Origin: Tigriopus japonicus
Lineage: Eukaryota; Arthropoda; Copepoda; Harpacticoida; Harpacticidae
DNA: 64,000 nucleotides
Assembly: GCA_010645155.1 (NCBI GenBank)
Contig: CM021322.1
Span: forward strand, 9,614,404-9,678,403
Direction of reading: 5' to 3'
In this document: positions 52,795 to 64,000 of the stretch, piece after piece
Numbering within the stretch: the stretch's first letter is position 1
Layout of the letters: each line of letters begins with the position of its first letter
Translations under genes and position numbers: made by a program
Notes under the pieces: generated by a model
Told to the model about the DNA's origin: nothing
Database searches by the model: none
Seen by the model: only the letters and a program-made list of their open reading frames with translations

Positions 52795-53180
52795 ACCTGA
52801 GCAGCGGCGGCCATTTCTCCGTCGCTGACGATCCCCGTGCGACGGCGATCCTCCTCATTGGCATTTCTCTCTGTCTCACTGAGTCGACCTTCGAGACAGC
52901 ACAATGGAGGGCACAAATTCCTGCGGCTTGTCGCCACTTGCGCTCCTCCAACTCCTCCCCTTTTCGAGGCGGGGTTAGACGCGTCGATTCATCGTTCACG
53001 ATCTTCTCCTCTCGCTCGAGGAAACCGATCATAGAGAGAGAGCGGAGACGGCTCTATGTCTGTGGTGGGTACGAGCGCAAGGCATCTGTCAGCACTAACA
53101 AGGTGGCGACGACGCTCTTGAACTCGCGTGAACGTGTGAGGTCCACCTGCCGGTTGCTGTCCTCTGGTGTGGATCGCAGT
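52795..53180 (-). promoter_or_regulatory. CpG-dense block upstream of minus-strand Tbx20: candidate promoter/5' UTR
   Basis: CpG is visibly far more frequent here than in flanking sequence (cggcggcc, cgtcgctgacgatccccgtgcg and gacgcgtcgattcatcg are examples). The block begins about 275 bases upstream of the ATG at 52520, on the 5' side of the gene. It also holds overlapping GC-rich minus-strand frames (for example 52790-53032) with no domain, which are better read as untranslated leader. The transcription start cannot be placed from sequence alone. Confidence 0.45.
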
Positions 53181-56100
53181 CAATGATGATCCATGCTTGG
53201 GTACTGCTGCTCTTTGAGGCCTGACAAAGTAGCAGCAATGGGTGGCTTTACCTCTTATTCAAAGATGAAAATTGTCTCCTCTCTCTCTCCCTCTCTTCTT
53301 TTCCAATCCGTCGTTCTTTTCAGCCTTTCACTCCTCGACTTGTGGGTAAACTTGGGTAACAAGAGAAGGGCAAAGGAGGCACATTGGGTACTGTACGGAC
53401 ACGGGAAACCCTGGGCGTACTCTTTTTGAGGGGGAAAAGTTTGTCAATCTGCGAAGAGCGAAATTTGGATGGAGAGAGGAATGGTGCATTTGCTCCATAT
53501 ATTACGTGAACCAAACCAGTTTAAGACATATTTACCTGATTGAAGTTGGTGTTGATGGAGATGGACATGGGACTTTGGCCTAAATTAATGATGTTGGCTC
53601 TCAGAATAGGTTTGGTAGTAGGCAAGATACTCATCTATCAATGGAGTGAGTCTATTTTCAACTGTACACCTTAAAAGTTTTCTCACCCTCGAATAAGCGG
53701 AGTTGAGTTTGCTTTGAGAGCGATTGAAAAATTGAACAAATCTGTCAACCTGATCATTAGCATTGCTAGGTTTGAAATCCCAGGGATTCAGAGCTGTGAG
53801 TTGCCACAACACAGGTCAGTTTCAAGCTGGACAATCTCGGGCGATCTGTGAATTCATGGACAAATATCATCATCTCAGTAGTCCGTTTCCTCGGTCTCTC
53901 GGTAGCTGTACCTTTCATCACTGAGGGCACCCTTGCTTTCGGGTTTGTGGAAATTTTACGACTGGGCATCAGGGTGACGAAATCTGGCAGACACGATGAG
54001 ATTTTAACGACATAAGACTGGATTTTTACCTTAATGAGCCAATCTGATTCATTTTTGAGCTCATTACGGTAGTCAACCTGAGAGGTTTACGATGGGAAAA
54101 TCGAGCTGATACTTGGAGGGCTTAGCATAGAGTTTATTTTCAAAGGTGGTGAGAAAAGATGAAAGCTAAGACAAGGAATCATTAATTATCTTTGTTTTCC
54201 TGTTGATAATCACACAAGTGCACTGGGTGACAGAGCTAAATATAAACTCCCTTAGATCTATATCTTTGATCACGAATGAATGAATTGTTATTTGAAGCAC
54301 GAAAAGTCAAAGTGTCTCACTCGACAGACGCATTTCGAGTTCGTTGAGGGTTGGAACTTGGAATGCCATCGCACTCATATCGAAATTTTAATAACTGCCT
54401 TTGAGTTCCTTTTGTGCTTGATGAAGGTATTTTGACAGGTACATAGTACGAGGATCGACGGCAGCCATTCTTCGCTTCACCATATCCTTCTGCGTATCCA
54501 TTCGAAAACTTGGTTCAAACAGCGAATTTTTTTGGTCGCTAAATGTTCGCTTATCCTCTTGGCAATTTATTATACCATATTAGACATGTTCCTGCAGAGC
54601 TTGAATACCATTGGAAACCATTGAGTGCGAAAGAATGTCACTCACAACCATCAACGAACGTGAAGTCAGACATAATTCGAAATCCTCGTCGACTTCCAAT
54701 ACCCTTTTTTAATGATTTTTGAATGATGAATCATTCTGCTAGTCTTTATTCAATTAATGACTATAAAAAGGTTCCAAAAAGGAAAGCTTTTTTTTAACTT
54801 TTGTTTTTAACTGAGCATTAGCAACAAAAACATTGGAATTAAGTCTCCCCTTTATCAACATATTGAAAATTGAAAATGATGATGAGAACACTAAGATTTA
54901 CTGTTAGATAAAAAAGGTATAAACTTTGGACGAGAATATTGCCTTCTTGTCTGAAATGGCTTGAAAACGGTTGATTCGAAAGGAAACAGGTTAATTTCTA
55001 CCCCGTTCATCGTGTAGATCCTGATATGGTGTTGGCTCATCCGCTCTTGGAAATAGCTCTTTGCTAGACTTTAGAGACTCCATGAACTCTTATTACTCGT
55101 ATTATAAAACATTTGTGCTTGCTTTGCCTTGTCATGTCCATTGTTCCCCGAGAGCTGGATTAATGCATGGACTCATTTCACGACCAAGAGAAGAACGTGG
55201 TAACAATCTCAACGGCCAAAGCTGTTGTACAAGTAGTAAATCCTCCTACAAGTACTCCCCACTCACACGAATCACACCATGCTGAATGAAATGTGTAATT
55301 AGCTTGTCTTGCTTTCGTGCATTTTCAGTTTCACCTCATGACGGATTGAAGAGATAGAGTAATACCTTCAGCAGAACCGCAACCTGTTGGTCAGATCTGT
55401 CGTGGCGACTAAAAATAAACATTCATTGCGAGTTGAACGAAATATGCTCTTCTAGGAATACAAGAGACCCAAAGACGACCTCCATTTTACCTCCGACCAG
55501 TGCAAATATGTCATGTCCAAAGGCGGTAATGGATACGAGGTGGCAAATTCAAGCTCTGAAAAGTGCCAGACTTGACTTGACTACAATAGAAAATTGGCCC
55601 TTTCCACCCTGGTGATGGAGAGGAAATAGGAGCAGTAGTACCCATTTGCACTAGAAGAGGTGGTGGTTGTAAAACAAACCATCGGAGAAATTCCCTTCTC
55701 AGTTAGCCGGTTTGTAGACATTTTTTGAGAATTATTCAGAGACGTGTCAGGTCAGACAAAAGACAATTTCAGGTGTTGGAAGTCATAAAATGTCACCTGT
55801 GCCCTTGCGTGTGTTGTTCCAACACATGCTTGGAATTCCTTTTGCCCACAAGACAATGATAGACCAATGGGTACATGTCCAAATATCCTGCAGGGTTATT
55901 TACTCCTCCTTCACCCTAAGGATCCACCAAGCGTTCAAAACCAATGGTCCAGAGGAGCAAGACATGCAGGACTGCACTCACACATGCCACAGTACTAGTA
56001 TACTGTACCTATACTACATGAAGATGGAGGAGAGCGAATAGCCTAGCCAGCGAATAGATACACAAAGGAACTGAAGACAGTGAATTGGGACGACACCCCC

Positions 56101-58066
56101 TGTCGCACACCCCATTCAGAGTGTTTGCAAAAGATGAACGGCAATTCTGGACTCGACTTGGTAGTTCATCCTCTTAAGTCTTAAAGCTCTGAGCACTCAA
56201 AAGGCACTAGCGAAGGAGCTTTTTCTTGAGGACCATTACCTTTGTCAAGTATAAATTACCGTCCAGACACTTTTGGATGCCACGCCATTATTGTATTAGT
56301 ACCAACATAGAGGATGCCTTTCGAAAGTGTTTTATGGTTTATGGTTCTTGAGGTGTGACAAGGACTCGTGGGTGATGTTTGTCGGGATCCGCTCGTCACA
56401 GATCTGATTCGGTACTTACGAAATCCAATCAAGATTACGACGAATCGAAGATTTATGAATGAGTCAAGGCTGATGTGGTTCAAACCTCCTCCACCTTCTT
56501 TGATCGCAGAAGATTTCGATATCATGATTATCCTTCGGTGCCAGTAGAGCAAACCCCTAAATTCGGTGTCCTTGTGCCAATTCAAATCCAAAGAACGCGC
56601 CACCAAAATTCGCTTTGAAGAGATCGAGGCGAGAAACGAGATTAGCATTGCGACACCAAACCAACCAAATGAGAGACACAAACCAGCCAGATAAGCCCAG
56701 ACCCAAGTGATTAAGGGCGGGCTTCAGTGGAATGTGATGACGAGGAATTCCACCGACTTCTATGTACTTTTATTGGACTTGAATATTTAGACTATCAGGC
56801 TGCACCCTGATAGCTACGTACGTTGTCAAGTGTATGATCGTGAAACGTGTCAAATTGTCACGAAAGCAGACATCTGCCTAATTCAAGCATTTGAACGAAC
56901 ACTATCCTTAAAAATGTCCCGCTGCTCTGCTGCTTTCTCCAGCCACTTACTTGTCAATCCCCTCTGTCTAATCCTAATTAATTATGACAGGTTTTCCAAC
57001 CCCGTGATGGACAGATACACGTACACTCTATTCAGTCAATCATAAATGCATTGGGAACTTGTCGTTGTGGTCCTGAAATCGCCCTCGTGGACACGGGCGA
57101 TTCGGACACTCCTCTCAAGAGTGATTCCAATAAAAGGAATGCAATCAATCAATCACACCCATTAGATTTGGTCCTGTACTTAGAGCGGTCAAGAGGCACT
57201 CGGAGATGAAGAAAAACCCCGTCAAAGAACGGCCATGGCTTGCTCATCCATCGAACCCGAGTCTCCGTATGAATTGCGCGGTTATTGTTTAGTGTACAGG
57301 TATTCTTGAAGAAGTCCTTGTTTCTGTCTAACGGGAGGAATCTTAATCCAATCAATGGGTATGGGCGGATTGTGGCTCTGAACTGTCAATCAAGGTCTAG
57401 AAATGTTTGGTGTCAACAGCGAATTAACTCGACAGTCGGGAGTCTTTTCATTCAATTTCATTCCATTTTACGCCTCCCTTTAATGCAAAGGTCTAATTTT
57501 GAAGGATTGCGCCCACAATTTTCTGTCCCTTGGACATGCTATACAGATCACCCTCAAAGAGATTCACTAGAATCATTGAAAAGAATACTTTATTTGAAAC
57601 TATTCTATGAAAAAACAAGGTTCACCAGTTACTAATCGGTTTTGATAATAAGCCTGAGAAACATGTTTTCTCGATGGCCCTCAAACCTGAAGAATGTATT
57701 CTAGCTCTCTCTTTGGTTGTCAAAAAGTGTCTTTTGCCCCCCTCAATGCGCTTTGTTCGATCAGAATAATGTCAAACTTGATTTGCCCAAGGAGTAAAAT
57801 CATGGGGTGAGCGAAGGGGCTCTTTCTGGATCGTGTGGTTATTACTGAATCATCTGATCTTGAATGCAATCGATCATCCAAAATCAAGACAACTGACTGA
57901 AACGACAACTCGAGAATTTCTAACGTCGTTATTTACTCCTTTGGGAAAGAGAGTATTCACAGAACGAAATCCAACACTTCAATGAGTCATTGTTTCAGAC
58001 AGATCACTATCAAATATCATTCGAGAACTTCTAAACTCGGACTAGAACTTGTACCACCAAGAAACA
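53181..58066. other. Interval between minus-strand Tbx20 and the cysteine-rich gene: no gene supported
   Basis: The sequence is probably the 5' flank of Tbx20 on the left and the promoter side of the 58-kb gene on the right. Open frames at 53585-53812 minus (75 codons) and 53766-53969 minus (67) look mildly coding-like. They lack an ATG in context or conflict with each other. The 141-codon frame at 56256-56681 minus begins with a hydrophobic segment but has no other support. I see no RNA genes or transposons. Confidence 0.55.
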
Positions 58067-58753
58067 ATGAACACGTTACAAGAATTAGTTTGTATGAGTC
58101 TTATTTTAGTTCAAATAATTGAGGGTGCTCCTTCAAAACTAGAATTCCAATTCATCAGCCAAGATTCAGAAATGTGTGTGCAACAGTGTTTTTCAACTAT
58201 AAACGTCCAATCATGTCCAAATCTGGTCCTCCATGAAGAGACAAGTTGTCCAAAATGTTACCGGTAAAAACCTATTCCTAAAACACCATCCATTAAACGA
58301 AACTCACCTCAATTTTTTTCAGTCCTTTAGAATGCAACCTAACCTCTTGTTCGAGAGTCTTTTCAAAAAGTGATTATCTCCGGATTTGCTCTCAACAGCT
58401 GCTTGTGAATATAAAGGGTCAATTCACTATTTTACCAAAACCAGTTTCCACAATTGCCACCTTCATTTTAGGAGCCACACAAAAGGTCAAAACGCAGGAT
58501 TCCGGTACATACACGCCAACGACGACCTTGTCATGTTCAATCCCTGGCCCAAAGTCAGGTCAATGGCGTGTCTTCGTGTCAAGCTGATGGGATCCCATGT
58601 TCCAAGCATCCTTGTTGTAGAGAAGTGGGACAGGGAACATGGCAATGTGGAGATTCGAGCTCGGCCAATATGAATCGAATGATGGGAAGAGAATATTGGG
58701 AGGATTTCAGCAAGTCTATGAATCGGATGATGTCGAACATTTTCAATGGTTAA
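58067..58753 (+). CDS. Predicted secreted cysteine-rich protein, 186 aa, family not recognised
   Basis: Model of three exons: 58067-58263, 58323-58404 and 58472-58753 (stop TAA). Introns are 60 and 67 bp, with phases that match. The ATG has a good context (aacaATGa). Residues 1-20 form a signal peptide with hydrophobic core LVCMSLILVQII, cleaved near EG/AP. The rest has 14 cysteines: pairs in CVQQC and CPKC, then LEC, SC, IC, and a C-terminal CQADGIPCSKHPCC followed by a WQC. An N-glycosylation site (NLT) lies at 71-73. Basic sites RSKR (98-101) and RQRR (108-111) look like furin cuts, which would release a C-terminal domain with C-x6-C-x4-CC-x9-C spacing. That suggests a secreted signalling or binding peptide, but I recognise no family. 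Both donors are weak (GTAAAA, GTGAAT). Retaining intron 2 would give a 154-aa form ending at 58587. An AATAAA follows at 58871. Confidence 0.6.
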
Positions 58754-58870
58754 GAATGTGATTTTCCTTCACTACTCGCTGAGCGTTGTGAATATTCAAG
58801 CAGTTTTCTCGACATCATCACCACATAAATTAGTGAATTGCATCCTCATTACAACACTCATACGTCATGA

Positions 58871-58876
58871 AATAAA
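58871..58876 (+). terminator. Poly(A) signal of the cysteine-rich gene
   Basis: Canonical AATAAA 118 bases after the TAA stop at 58751-58753, on the same strand. Its position supports the gene end. Confidence 0.55.
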
Positions 58877-60228
58877 GACTCGGTGATGATAGTGCGGGCT
58901 TTGTTCGTGAGTCTTCTTGGAATTTAGATTTTTTATGTTTATCTAAAGAAATTATTTAAGGTTGTCCCTTTTGCTTGAGACACTTGATGGTTGATTGTTT
59001 GTAATTTAGAAGTACGTAGTAGGAACGTAGGTGGAAATGGTGAGAGTCGAGTCTAAATTTCTTTGTTCTTGGTAGTTTCATTTGAATTTCCGAGCTCTTC
59101 CATCATTTCCCAACAAGCCAGAGGTTTGAAGGTTTTCAAGCATACTAATCATCATCATTCCCAACACCCTGCTAGGACGATGATGAGCTACCAAATGTAA
59201 ATCCATCACGGAATATGATGAATGGCCTAGAACGAGCCCAACTCTGTTGGCCATCTACTACGTTTTTTCATCCAGAAACACGAGGCGAAGGAAGTTGGGG
59301 AAACTGCCGATTCAACAATGGGATGTCGGTAAAAAAGAAGAAAAATAACCTGGGTTATGAAGAGGCGGATCTTGGTTATCATTTGGAAACTGTTTTGATT
59401 ATCGTGATTGTTGGTATTGCATTTGTCTAATGCTCAGTTTAGGCAGGAAAAGGGATTGCGGTCGTCACCATCATCATCATCACCACCACCGCTAAGATCA
59501 TCAACAAGAGCAGCAGTGGTGGGTAATGCCGGGTCCAAATTGATTTTAAATTGGGGTGAGATCGGACCCGTCCGACACTTGAGCGGGCATGTATACGCTA
59601 AATTATCGTTATTTGATTTAGACTTGGCGCTTGGCTCGTTGCTCGCCGTTAGCTCGCTTACTTAGTTATTACTTATTACCGAGCATTTGGACACTTTTGA
59701 GCGCGCTTGGATGGATGGATTGAAGGAAGGACCGCGGGTTAGTTTAAGGTTGTCGTCGTTGTGGAGGTGGCATTCAACACGCCCAGCTCCTTCCTCAGAT
59801 CCGCCCTCTTTTGTCTCCCAGGGCATTAATTATGTCGAAACCTCCCATTATGATGGATGGACGGAAAACAAGCATGTTTATTCCTCTGTTTACTATTCAT
59901 AATTTGACGATTGTTTGCCGAAGTGGCGCTGCAGTTGGCATTCCTCAAAGTCAAATTAGAGGCCTCCAAGGTTCAACCAAATGGATCGGTACCCCAATTA
60001 CAAGTACACACGTACACTTACCATCCCGTAGAGTGGAATAGTGCACCTACCATGTACTAACAAACTAACCAACCCACATCAATCTAATTCCGTCACAAAA
60101 GAGTAACAGAGAGCGCCAATAGCAAATTGTCTCCACGCCGTTGCGTCCAGTCCATTTAATCGACGGCACTGAGGTTTTAATAATCCCATATGGCATTCCC
60201 CACTCACTCACTCACTCGTTCATATGAA
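58877..60228. other. Non-coding interval; no gene supported
   Basis: It contains ATC/ACC triplets at 59465-59492 and a CACT run at about 60200-60218. A minus-strand AATAAA (plus TTTATT, 59877-59882) could serve the candidate minus-strand frame at 60229-60692. Open frames here are short and lack motifs. Confidence 0.55.
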
Positions 60229-60692
60229 CTACACGGTGCGAGTTAATCCTGATTCATCCTCTAGATTCGTCGCAAACAACGGAATGAGATGCCATGGTTC
60301 CATTAAGGGGTATTTAGCCCTATCCCCTCCGGTTCCCAGTTCCAATTTCCAACTCTTGTCATGATGTAATTCCAAATTGAGTACTACTTCTCCTCCGGCA
60401 TTGACAACAATCCCCTGTTCTCCATGGAACATGGACCCATTGGCTGCAAGGGAGCTGTTAGCTTTGGCGTCAATTCGGAGGGGAGTTTCCGCTTTGTGAA
60501 GAGCGCCGGAAAGAGAGAGATCCAATTTTTCACTCCATAAACTTGATGCATACGATTTTCTCGTTTGCCACGTCCATTTCGAGGGGCTCAAACTGGGGAC
60601 AATTGGATGGACGACTCACTCACTCACTCTATGTCGATCCCATTGAGGTCGGTGTTGGTCCAAATCTCGACAGAAATGGGGAAAGACCATTT
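60229..60692 (-). CDS. Possible coding exons of unknown protein (C-terminal part)
   Basis: An open minus-strand frame of 120 codons (60229-60592, stop TAG) has alternating hydrophobic residues, as in beta-strands (GIVVNAGGEVVLNLELHHD), and no recognisable domain. It lacks an ATG. It can be joined in phase to an upstream segment at 60628-60692 (reads WSFPISVEIWTNTDLNGIDI) through a GT-AG intron of only 35 bp with donor gtgagt. The donor lies in a GAGT repeat. Other frames of the same stretch can also be spliced, so the frame is uncertain. Chance open frames of this length are expected in the window. Confidence 0.25.
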
Positions 60693-61250
60693 CTACATGG
60701 AACAAGTTGACAAGTCAATCCGTGCAACTTGAGGAATAGTTCGAGTTTTGCTGTTTGAATATTTGTTTCTCTAGAAAGCTAGACGAGAGGTGTCAAAACA
60801 AACCTCTCAGACGTGGGGAATAGGCTCTGATTTCATCTTGACTCATTTCGCAAGACCATCAAGAATGGAATCTTGTGGAGAAAGCCCCTCTTTCTCTTGT
60901 GCTAAGCGAGGAGATCTCACGCCAGAATGATGCCGTCTTCATCTATTTGGCAATGCTCGTCTTGGAATGGGATGAAGTTTGCACCAAAATGGAATGGATT
61001 CCTCACACACAAGTTAGACGGTTGCAAAATTCCGATAGTATTCGTGACAGTGTTGGAACAATTTTGGGTTAGAAATTGATTGCACGAACAAGACGTTTTT
61101 CAAAATAATACTAAATGAAACTGAAAAAGATATATTTTTCAATGTTGACATTAAAATTATAATATATTTAACCAATATCTTATTCATGCGCAAAGTTAAA
61201 CACCAAGATTATTTTGAGATGGAGGAGGTGTCACACTTTCCTCTGGTTCT

Positions 61251-61659
61251 TTAACTGCTTTTATAGATGAGATCCAAGTGCTTGAGAGCCATTTCCAACC
61301 TAACAGCTTCTCTTCCCAATACTTGGGACTCTTTTAAAGCCTGATATCTCACCAGATCCCCCTCCACTTACAAGGGTAGCAAGTGTTGCCAAAACAGCAT
61401 TTCCAACATTCATTTGTGTCAAGAAGTACATGCGTACGATACAATTTCGATCAACTAAAAAAGCCCTTTCCGAACAAAGAAAAACTTTATTCAAAACATT
61501 CTTAACATTTTTTGAGTTTTCTCAAGGGCGACCTTTTCAGCTTTGGCACAACCCGCTGTTCAGATTTGGGCTCCCTATGGTTCCAAGATCCTTTGATGGC
61601 CACTGCATTTGAACGAGGGCTGCAAAGTTGGCAACTTTCGTCGGGAGAGATAATGGCCA
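61251..61659 (-). CDS. Possible three-exon coding segment, unknown protein
   Basis: Minus-strand segments 61507-61659, 61372-61454 and 61251-61340 can be joined in phase. The introns would be 52 bp (gttaag...tttttttag) and 31 bp (gtaagt...atatcag). The reading has a basic stretch (PKLKRSPLRKLKK), then MNVGNAVLATLATL, then a helix-like ALKESQVLGREAVRLEMALK ending in TAA. No start codon or family is evident. A 31-bp intron would be unusually short, so a frameshifted pseudogene or chance are real alternatives. The remaining sequence between 60692 and 61250 shows nothing firm. Confidence 0.22.
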
Positions 61660-62891
61660 CTGGGAACTAGTCGCACCCACCACGACCACCGCCACTCCTA
61701 CCATCACTTCCCTCGCCCCACGACAATTCCTAGCAACTTAGTTCCACCTTTTTCCAATCCCGCTTGGATCGTCGTTTCCAACAACGACAAAGACAGAGTA
61801 GAGCTACGAGATTGGGTAGGAATGAGAGCAGCCCAAGAACGAAGAGCTGCGGACTCGGAAATTGGTCGACAGGAGGCTTTTCTTTCTTTAGAAGAAGGGA
61901 GCTTCATAGAATGAGAGGAAGCCTAAAGAGAAAGAAGAGCCCAAGTTCTTTGGAGAGAAGGACCATTTTTCAATGGTTCCGGGGCCACTTGGGTGGAAAA
62001 GATTCCAGGCTTAAGCCCACTTGATGGGAAAAGATCAGAGAAGACCAATTGAGCCCATTTCGAGGGAGACTTGGCTAACGAGAAAATGGCCTTTATTGAC
62101 AAGAATGAAGATGTAGATAGGAATTTCGGCATTTTCTCGTGCCCTTCTTCTTGGATTGTATTGCTTATGTATGCGGTTCACGATTTTCACCGTCTAGTTT
62201 TGAATAAAGTCGAGGCTGGATGATACCTGTTGAAGATCTTGCTGGCGATTTACACGTCATGAAATCTCGCATGTTTGCATTGGATTCATCCTGGTTTTTC
62301 CTACTCTAACCAACTCGTTACACGGTGGAAAATCACTCGAGCAAGACTTAAATTTGTGCAAAAAAATGCTCGAGCTTGACAAGTGTCAAAATTAGTTCGC
62401 TCAACTGTTTTTCATTCACTTTCATTTCACACAAGTAGCAAATAACCCTCTGAGCCATATTTCCGGAATCCAAATTTTTGCCATTCGACTTCCAGTTTCT
62501 CAGATTGTCGAGCGAGAACTACGCAAATGTTGCGACAAAACACATCTGACTCCTTTTTTCCTTCATTAGCAATCCAAATGGATCGACACTCAAATGGTCT
62601 AATGGGTCACATTCAAGTCCATATTAAAATACCACTGAGAGCCAGACACCTTGCCCCGCCCTTTCGAGATAAATGGAGTAAACTCATTATGACTTATTTA
62701 GCTGGTCTAGTTGCCACAATTTTCCGACCACCATACAAAGACGACGGTAAGAAGGACCAGATAAAGAAAAATAAGAATCCTGTAGTAGAGCCCCTCGAGT
62801 TCGTCTTGGTGGGTCTTTTTCACTTGAATGTGTTTCTTATTGAAAAGATCAAACCACGAAGAGTAAATATGACCATTACAACCTAGTTTGA
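61660..62891. other. Interval without a supported gene
   Basis: Short open frames occur on both strands (61704-61907 minus, 61764-62024 plus, 62527-62886 plus). They have no motif and no consistent splice partners. I see nothing else. Confidence 0.5.
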
Positions 62892-63481
62892 CTAAAACTT
62901 TGACAGTTTGATCTGAACATCTCTCTTTGATGGACTTTCAAGCTCTATTTTTAACCTCAACCAGAATTGCAAAATGAATGTAAAGTTGATAGATACTCCG
63001 AAAAGATGCTGGTAAGACTTGTCTTTTAGTTGGGCCAAACTGTAAACCTTGAGTTTGGTGTGACATCGACCTCAGGTACTACACACTACCACCTATGCAG
63101 GCAATCCAGTCAGTGGCTCTCACCATTCAAAAGACACCTCGTTACGACAGAAGAAAAGCCAGAACTTTGATAAATGATCTCCATTTTTCGTAATGTCAAA
63201 GCTACCACAAACACAAAATACGTGTACAACTTCCCCATGCAGCACAAATTGAACTCCTAACCTCTGGGGTCTGATTTGGTCTTTGGTCGGTGCTTCTGAG
63301 TGGTTTGTGAATGTAGCACGAATGGCCAATGTACCTACAGTAGGACCTACATGTGACCTCACCCAATCTTTCTTGCTCCGCTCACACAATTGGTCGAGAT
63401 CTTGACGAAGAATGTCTTTGACCCGATCAGCTGGGCGAGAGAGATTACCATCGGTGGATGTCTTGAGCGTGTCAAAAGAGA
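62892..63481 (-). CDS. Possible two-exon C-terminal coding segment, unknown protein
   Basis: Minus-strand exon 63262-63481 has acceptor ttttgag and donor agag|gttagg. It reads RPADRVKDILRQDLDQLCER, then KKDWVRSHVGPTVGTLAIR, a helical and soluble-looking composition. It joins in phase over a 222-bp intron to 62892-63039 (acceptor tttacag), which reads LAQLKDKSYQHLFGVSINFT and ends in TAG. An upstream exon with an ATG was not found. I do not recognise the family. An overlapping plus-strand frame at 63412-63960 (182 codons) has no motif. The match of phases has a one-in-three chance of being accidental. Confidence 0.28.
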
Positions 63482-64000
63482 CTCAAAATGACACCTTGAA
63501 TTCAACAAATGGGGAGAAAAGACCCCACCAATACGTATGCAGGCAACATATGCCACCTCTTAGACGAATAAGTAGCCAAGTTTCTGGACGTAATTATTTA
63601 TTTATTTCCCCAATCTTGTCGATGAGAAGAGAGTACTCCCGCGTTTGGGAGCGAGATAATTGTCGTGATGCACTTATGAGGAGTAATCCATTTCCGAACC
63701 CGTCACAATTGGGCCGGATTTTCCACTCGAGTCATCCTGACCACAATCCATCAAGTCCAAGAGAGTCACGCCATAATGTTAGTACCATCGGTGGAAGCCT
63801 GATTAAATTATCGCCCCAAACTTGTTCCATCTGCCAAAAGCATCACAGGTTGATCGGGAACACTGTAGAGGATCCAATGTCGTCCTCTGCAGTTTTAGAG
63901 CATGGTGTAGAAATATTCGTCCGATATATTTATGGCAGTGTTTGTGTTAGTCTCAAGTAAACAAGATGGAGGATCGGAAAAGAGTGGGAATTGCTAGTAA
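63482..64000. other. Window end; no gene supported
   Basis: The plus strand is open for most of 63412-63960 (182 codons, stop TAA), but the translation is Ser/Arg-rich and without a recognisable domain. Any upstream exon of the minus-strand candidate at 62892-63481 should lie here or beyond the window. Confidence 0.4.

Noticed and set aside
1..64000. CRISPR array, operon, phage or insertion sequence
   Set aside because: The sequence is spliced eukaryotic DNA. The repeats are microsatellites without regular unique spacers, and no transposase or terminal repeats were recognised.

Overview
This is a eukaryotic nuclear window. Coding sequence is split by GT-AG introns, genes lie far apart, and simple repeats are common. 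There are no operons, Shine-Dalgarno sites or other prokaryotic features. The two recognisable genes encode T-box transcription factors of the TBX20 class (midline/H15 in flies). A pair of mid/H15 genes in one locus, short introns in other genes and a polyQ tract fit an arthropod, possibly a crustacean such as a copepod. The species cannot be fixed from the sequence alone.

Layout. Positions 1-8190 hold the 3' part of a plus-strand Tbx20-like gene: coding exons 3485-3758, 5813-5974, 6688-6764 and 7509-8190. Its N-terminal exons were not found in the first 3.5 kb and probably lie left of the window. From about 8.2 to 45.4 kb there is a 37-kb stretch with microsatellites but no gene I can support. 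Positions 45615-52520 hold a complete minus-strand Tbx20-like gene of four coding exons (618 aa). The two paralogues are convergent, tail to tail. A CpG-dense block at about 52.8-53.2 kb lies just upstream of the minus-strand start codon and is a likely promoter/5' UTR. At 58.07-58.75 kb a small plus-strand gene encodes a predicted secreted, cysteine-rich protein of 186 aa, in three exons with 60- and 67-bp introns, followed by an AATAAA. I do not recognise its family. From 60.2 to 63.5 kb the minus strand has several coding-like open segments that can be spliced in phase only with some freedom. I list them at low confidence.

Biology. TBX20/Mid/H15 proteins are nuclear DNA-binding regulators of heart, neural and segmental patterning. 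The two copies share 83 of 91 residues in the largest T-box exon, with many synonymous differences. They also share two motifs C-terminal to the T-box (a DAENNN...EKARAMM block and RFSPYV-P), so both appear functional and under selection. They differ in gene structure: the minus copy has one 918-bp last exon where the plus copy has three exons. The large gene-poor interval between their 3' ends may hold shared enhancers. That last point is inference.
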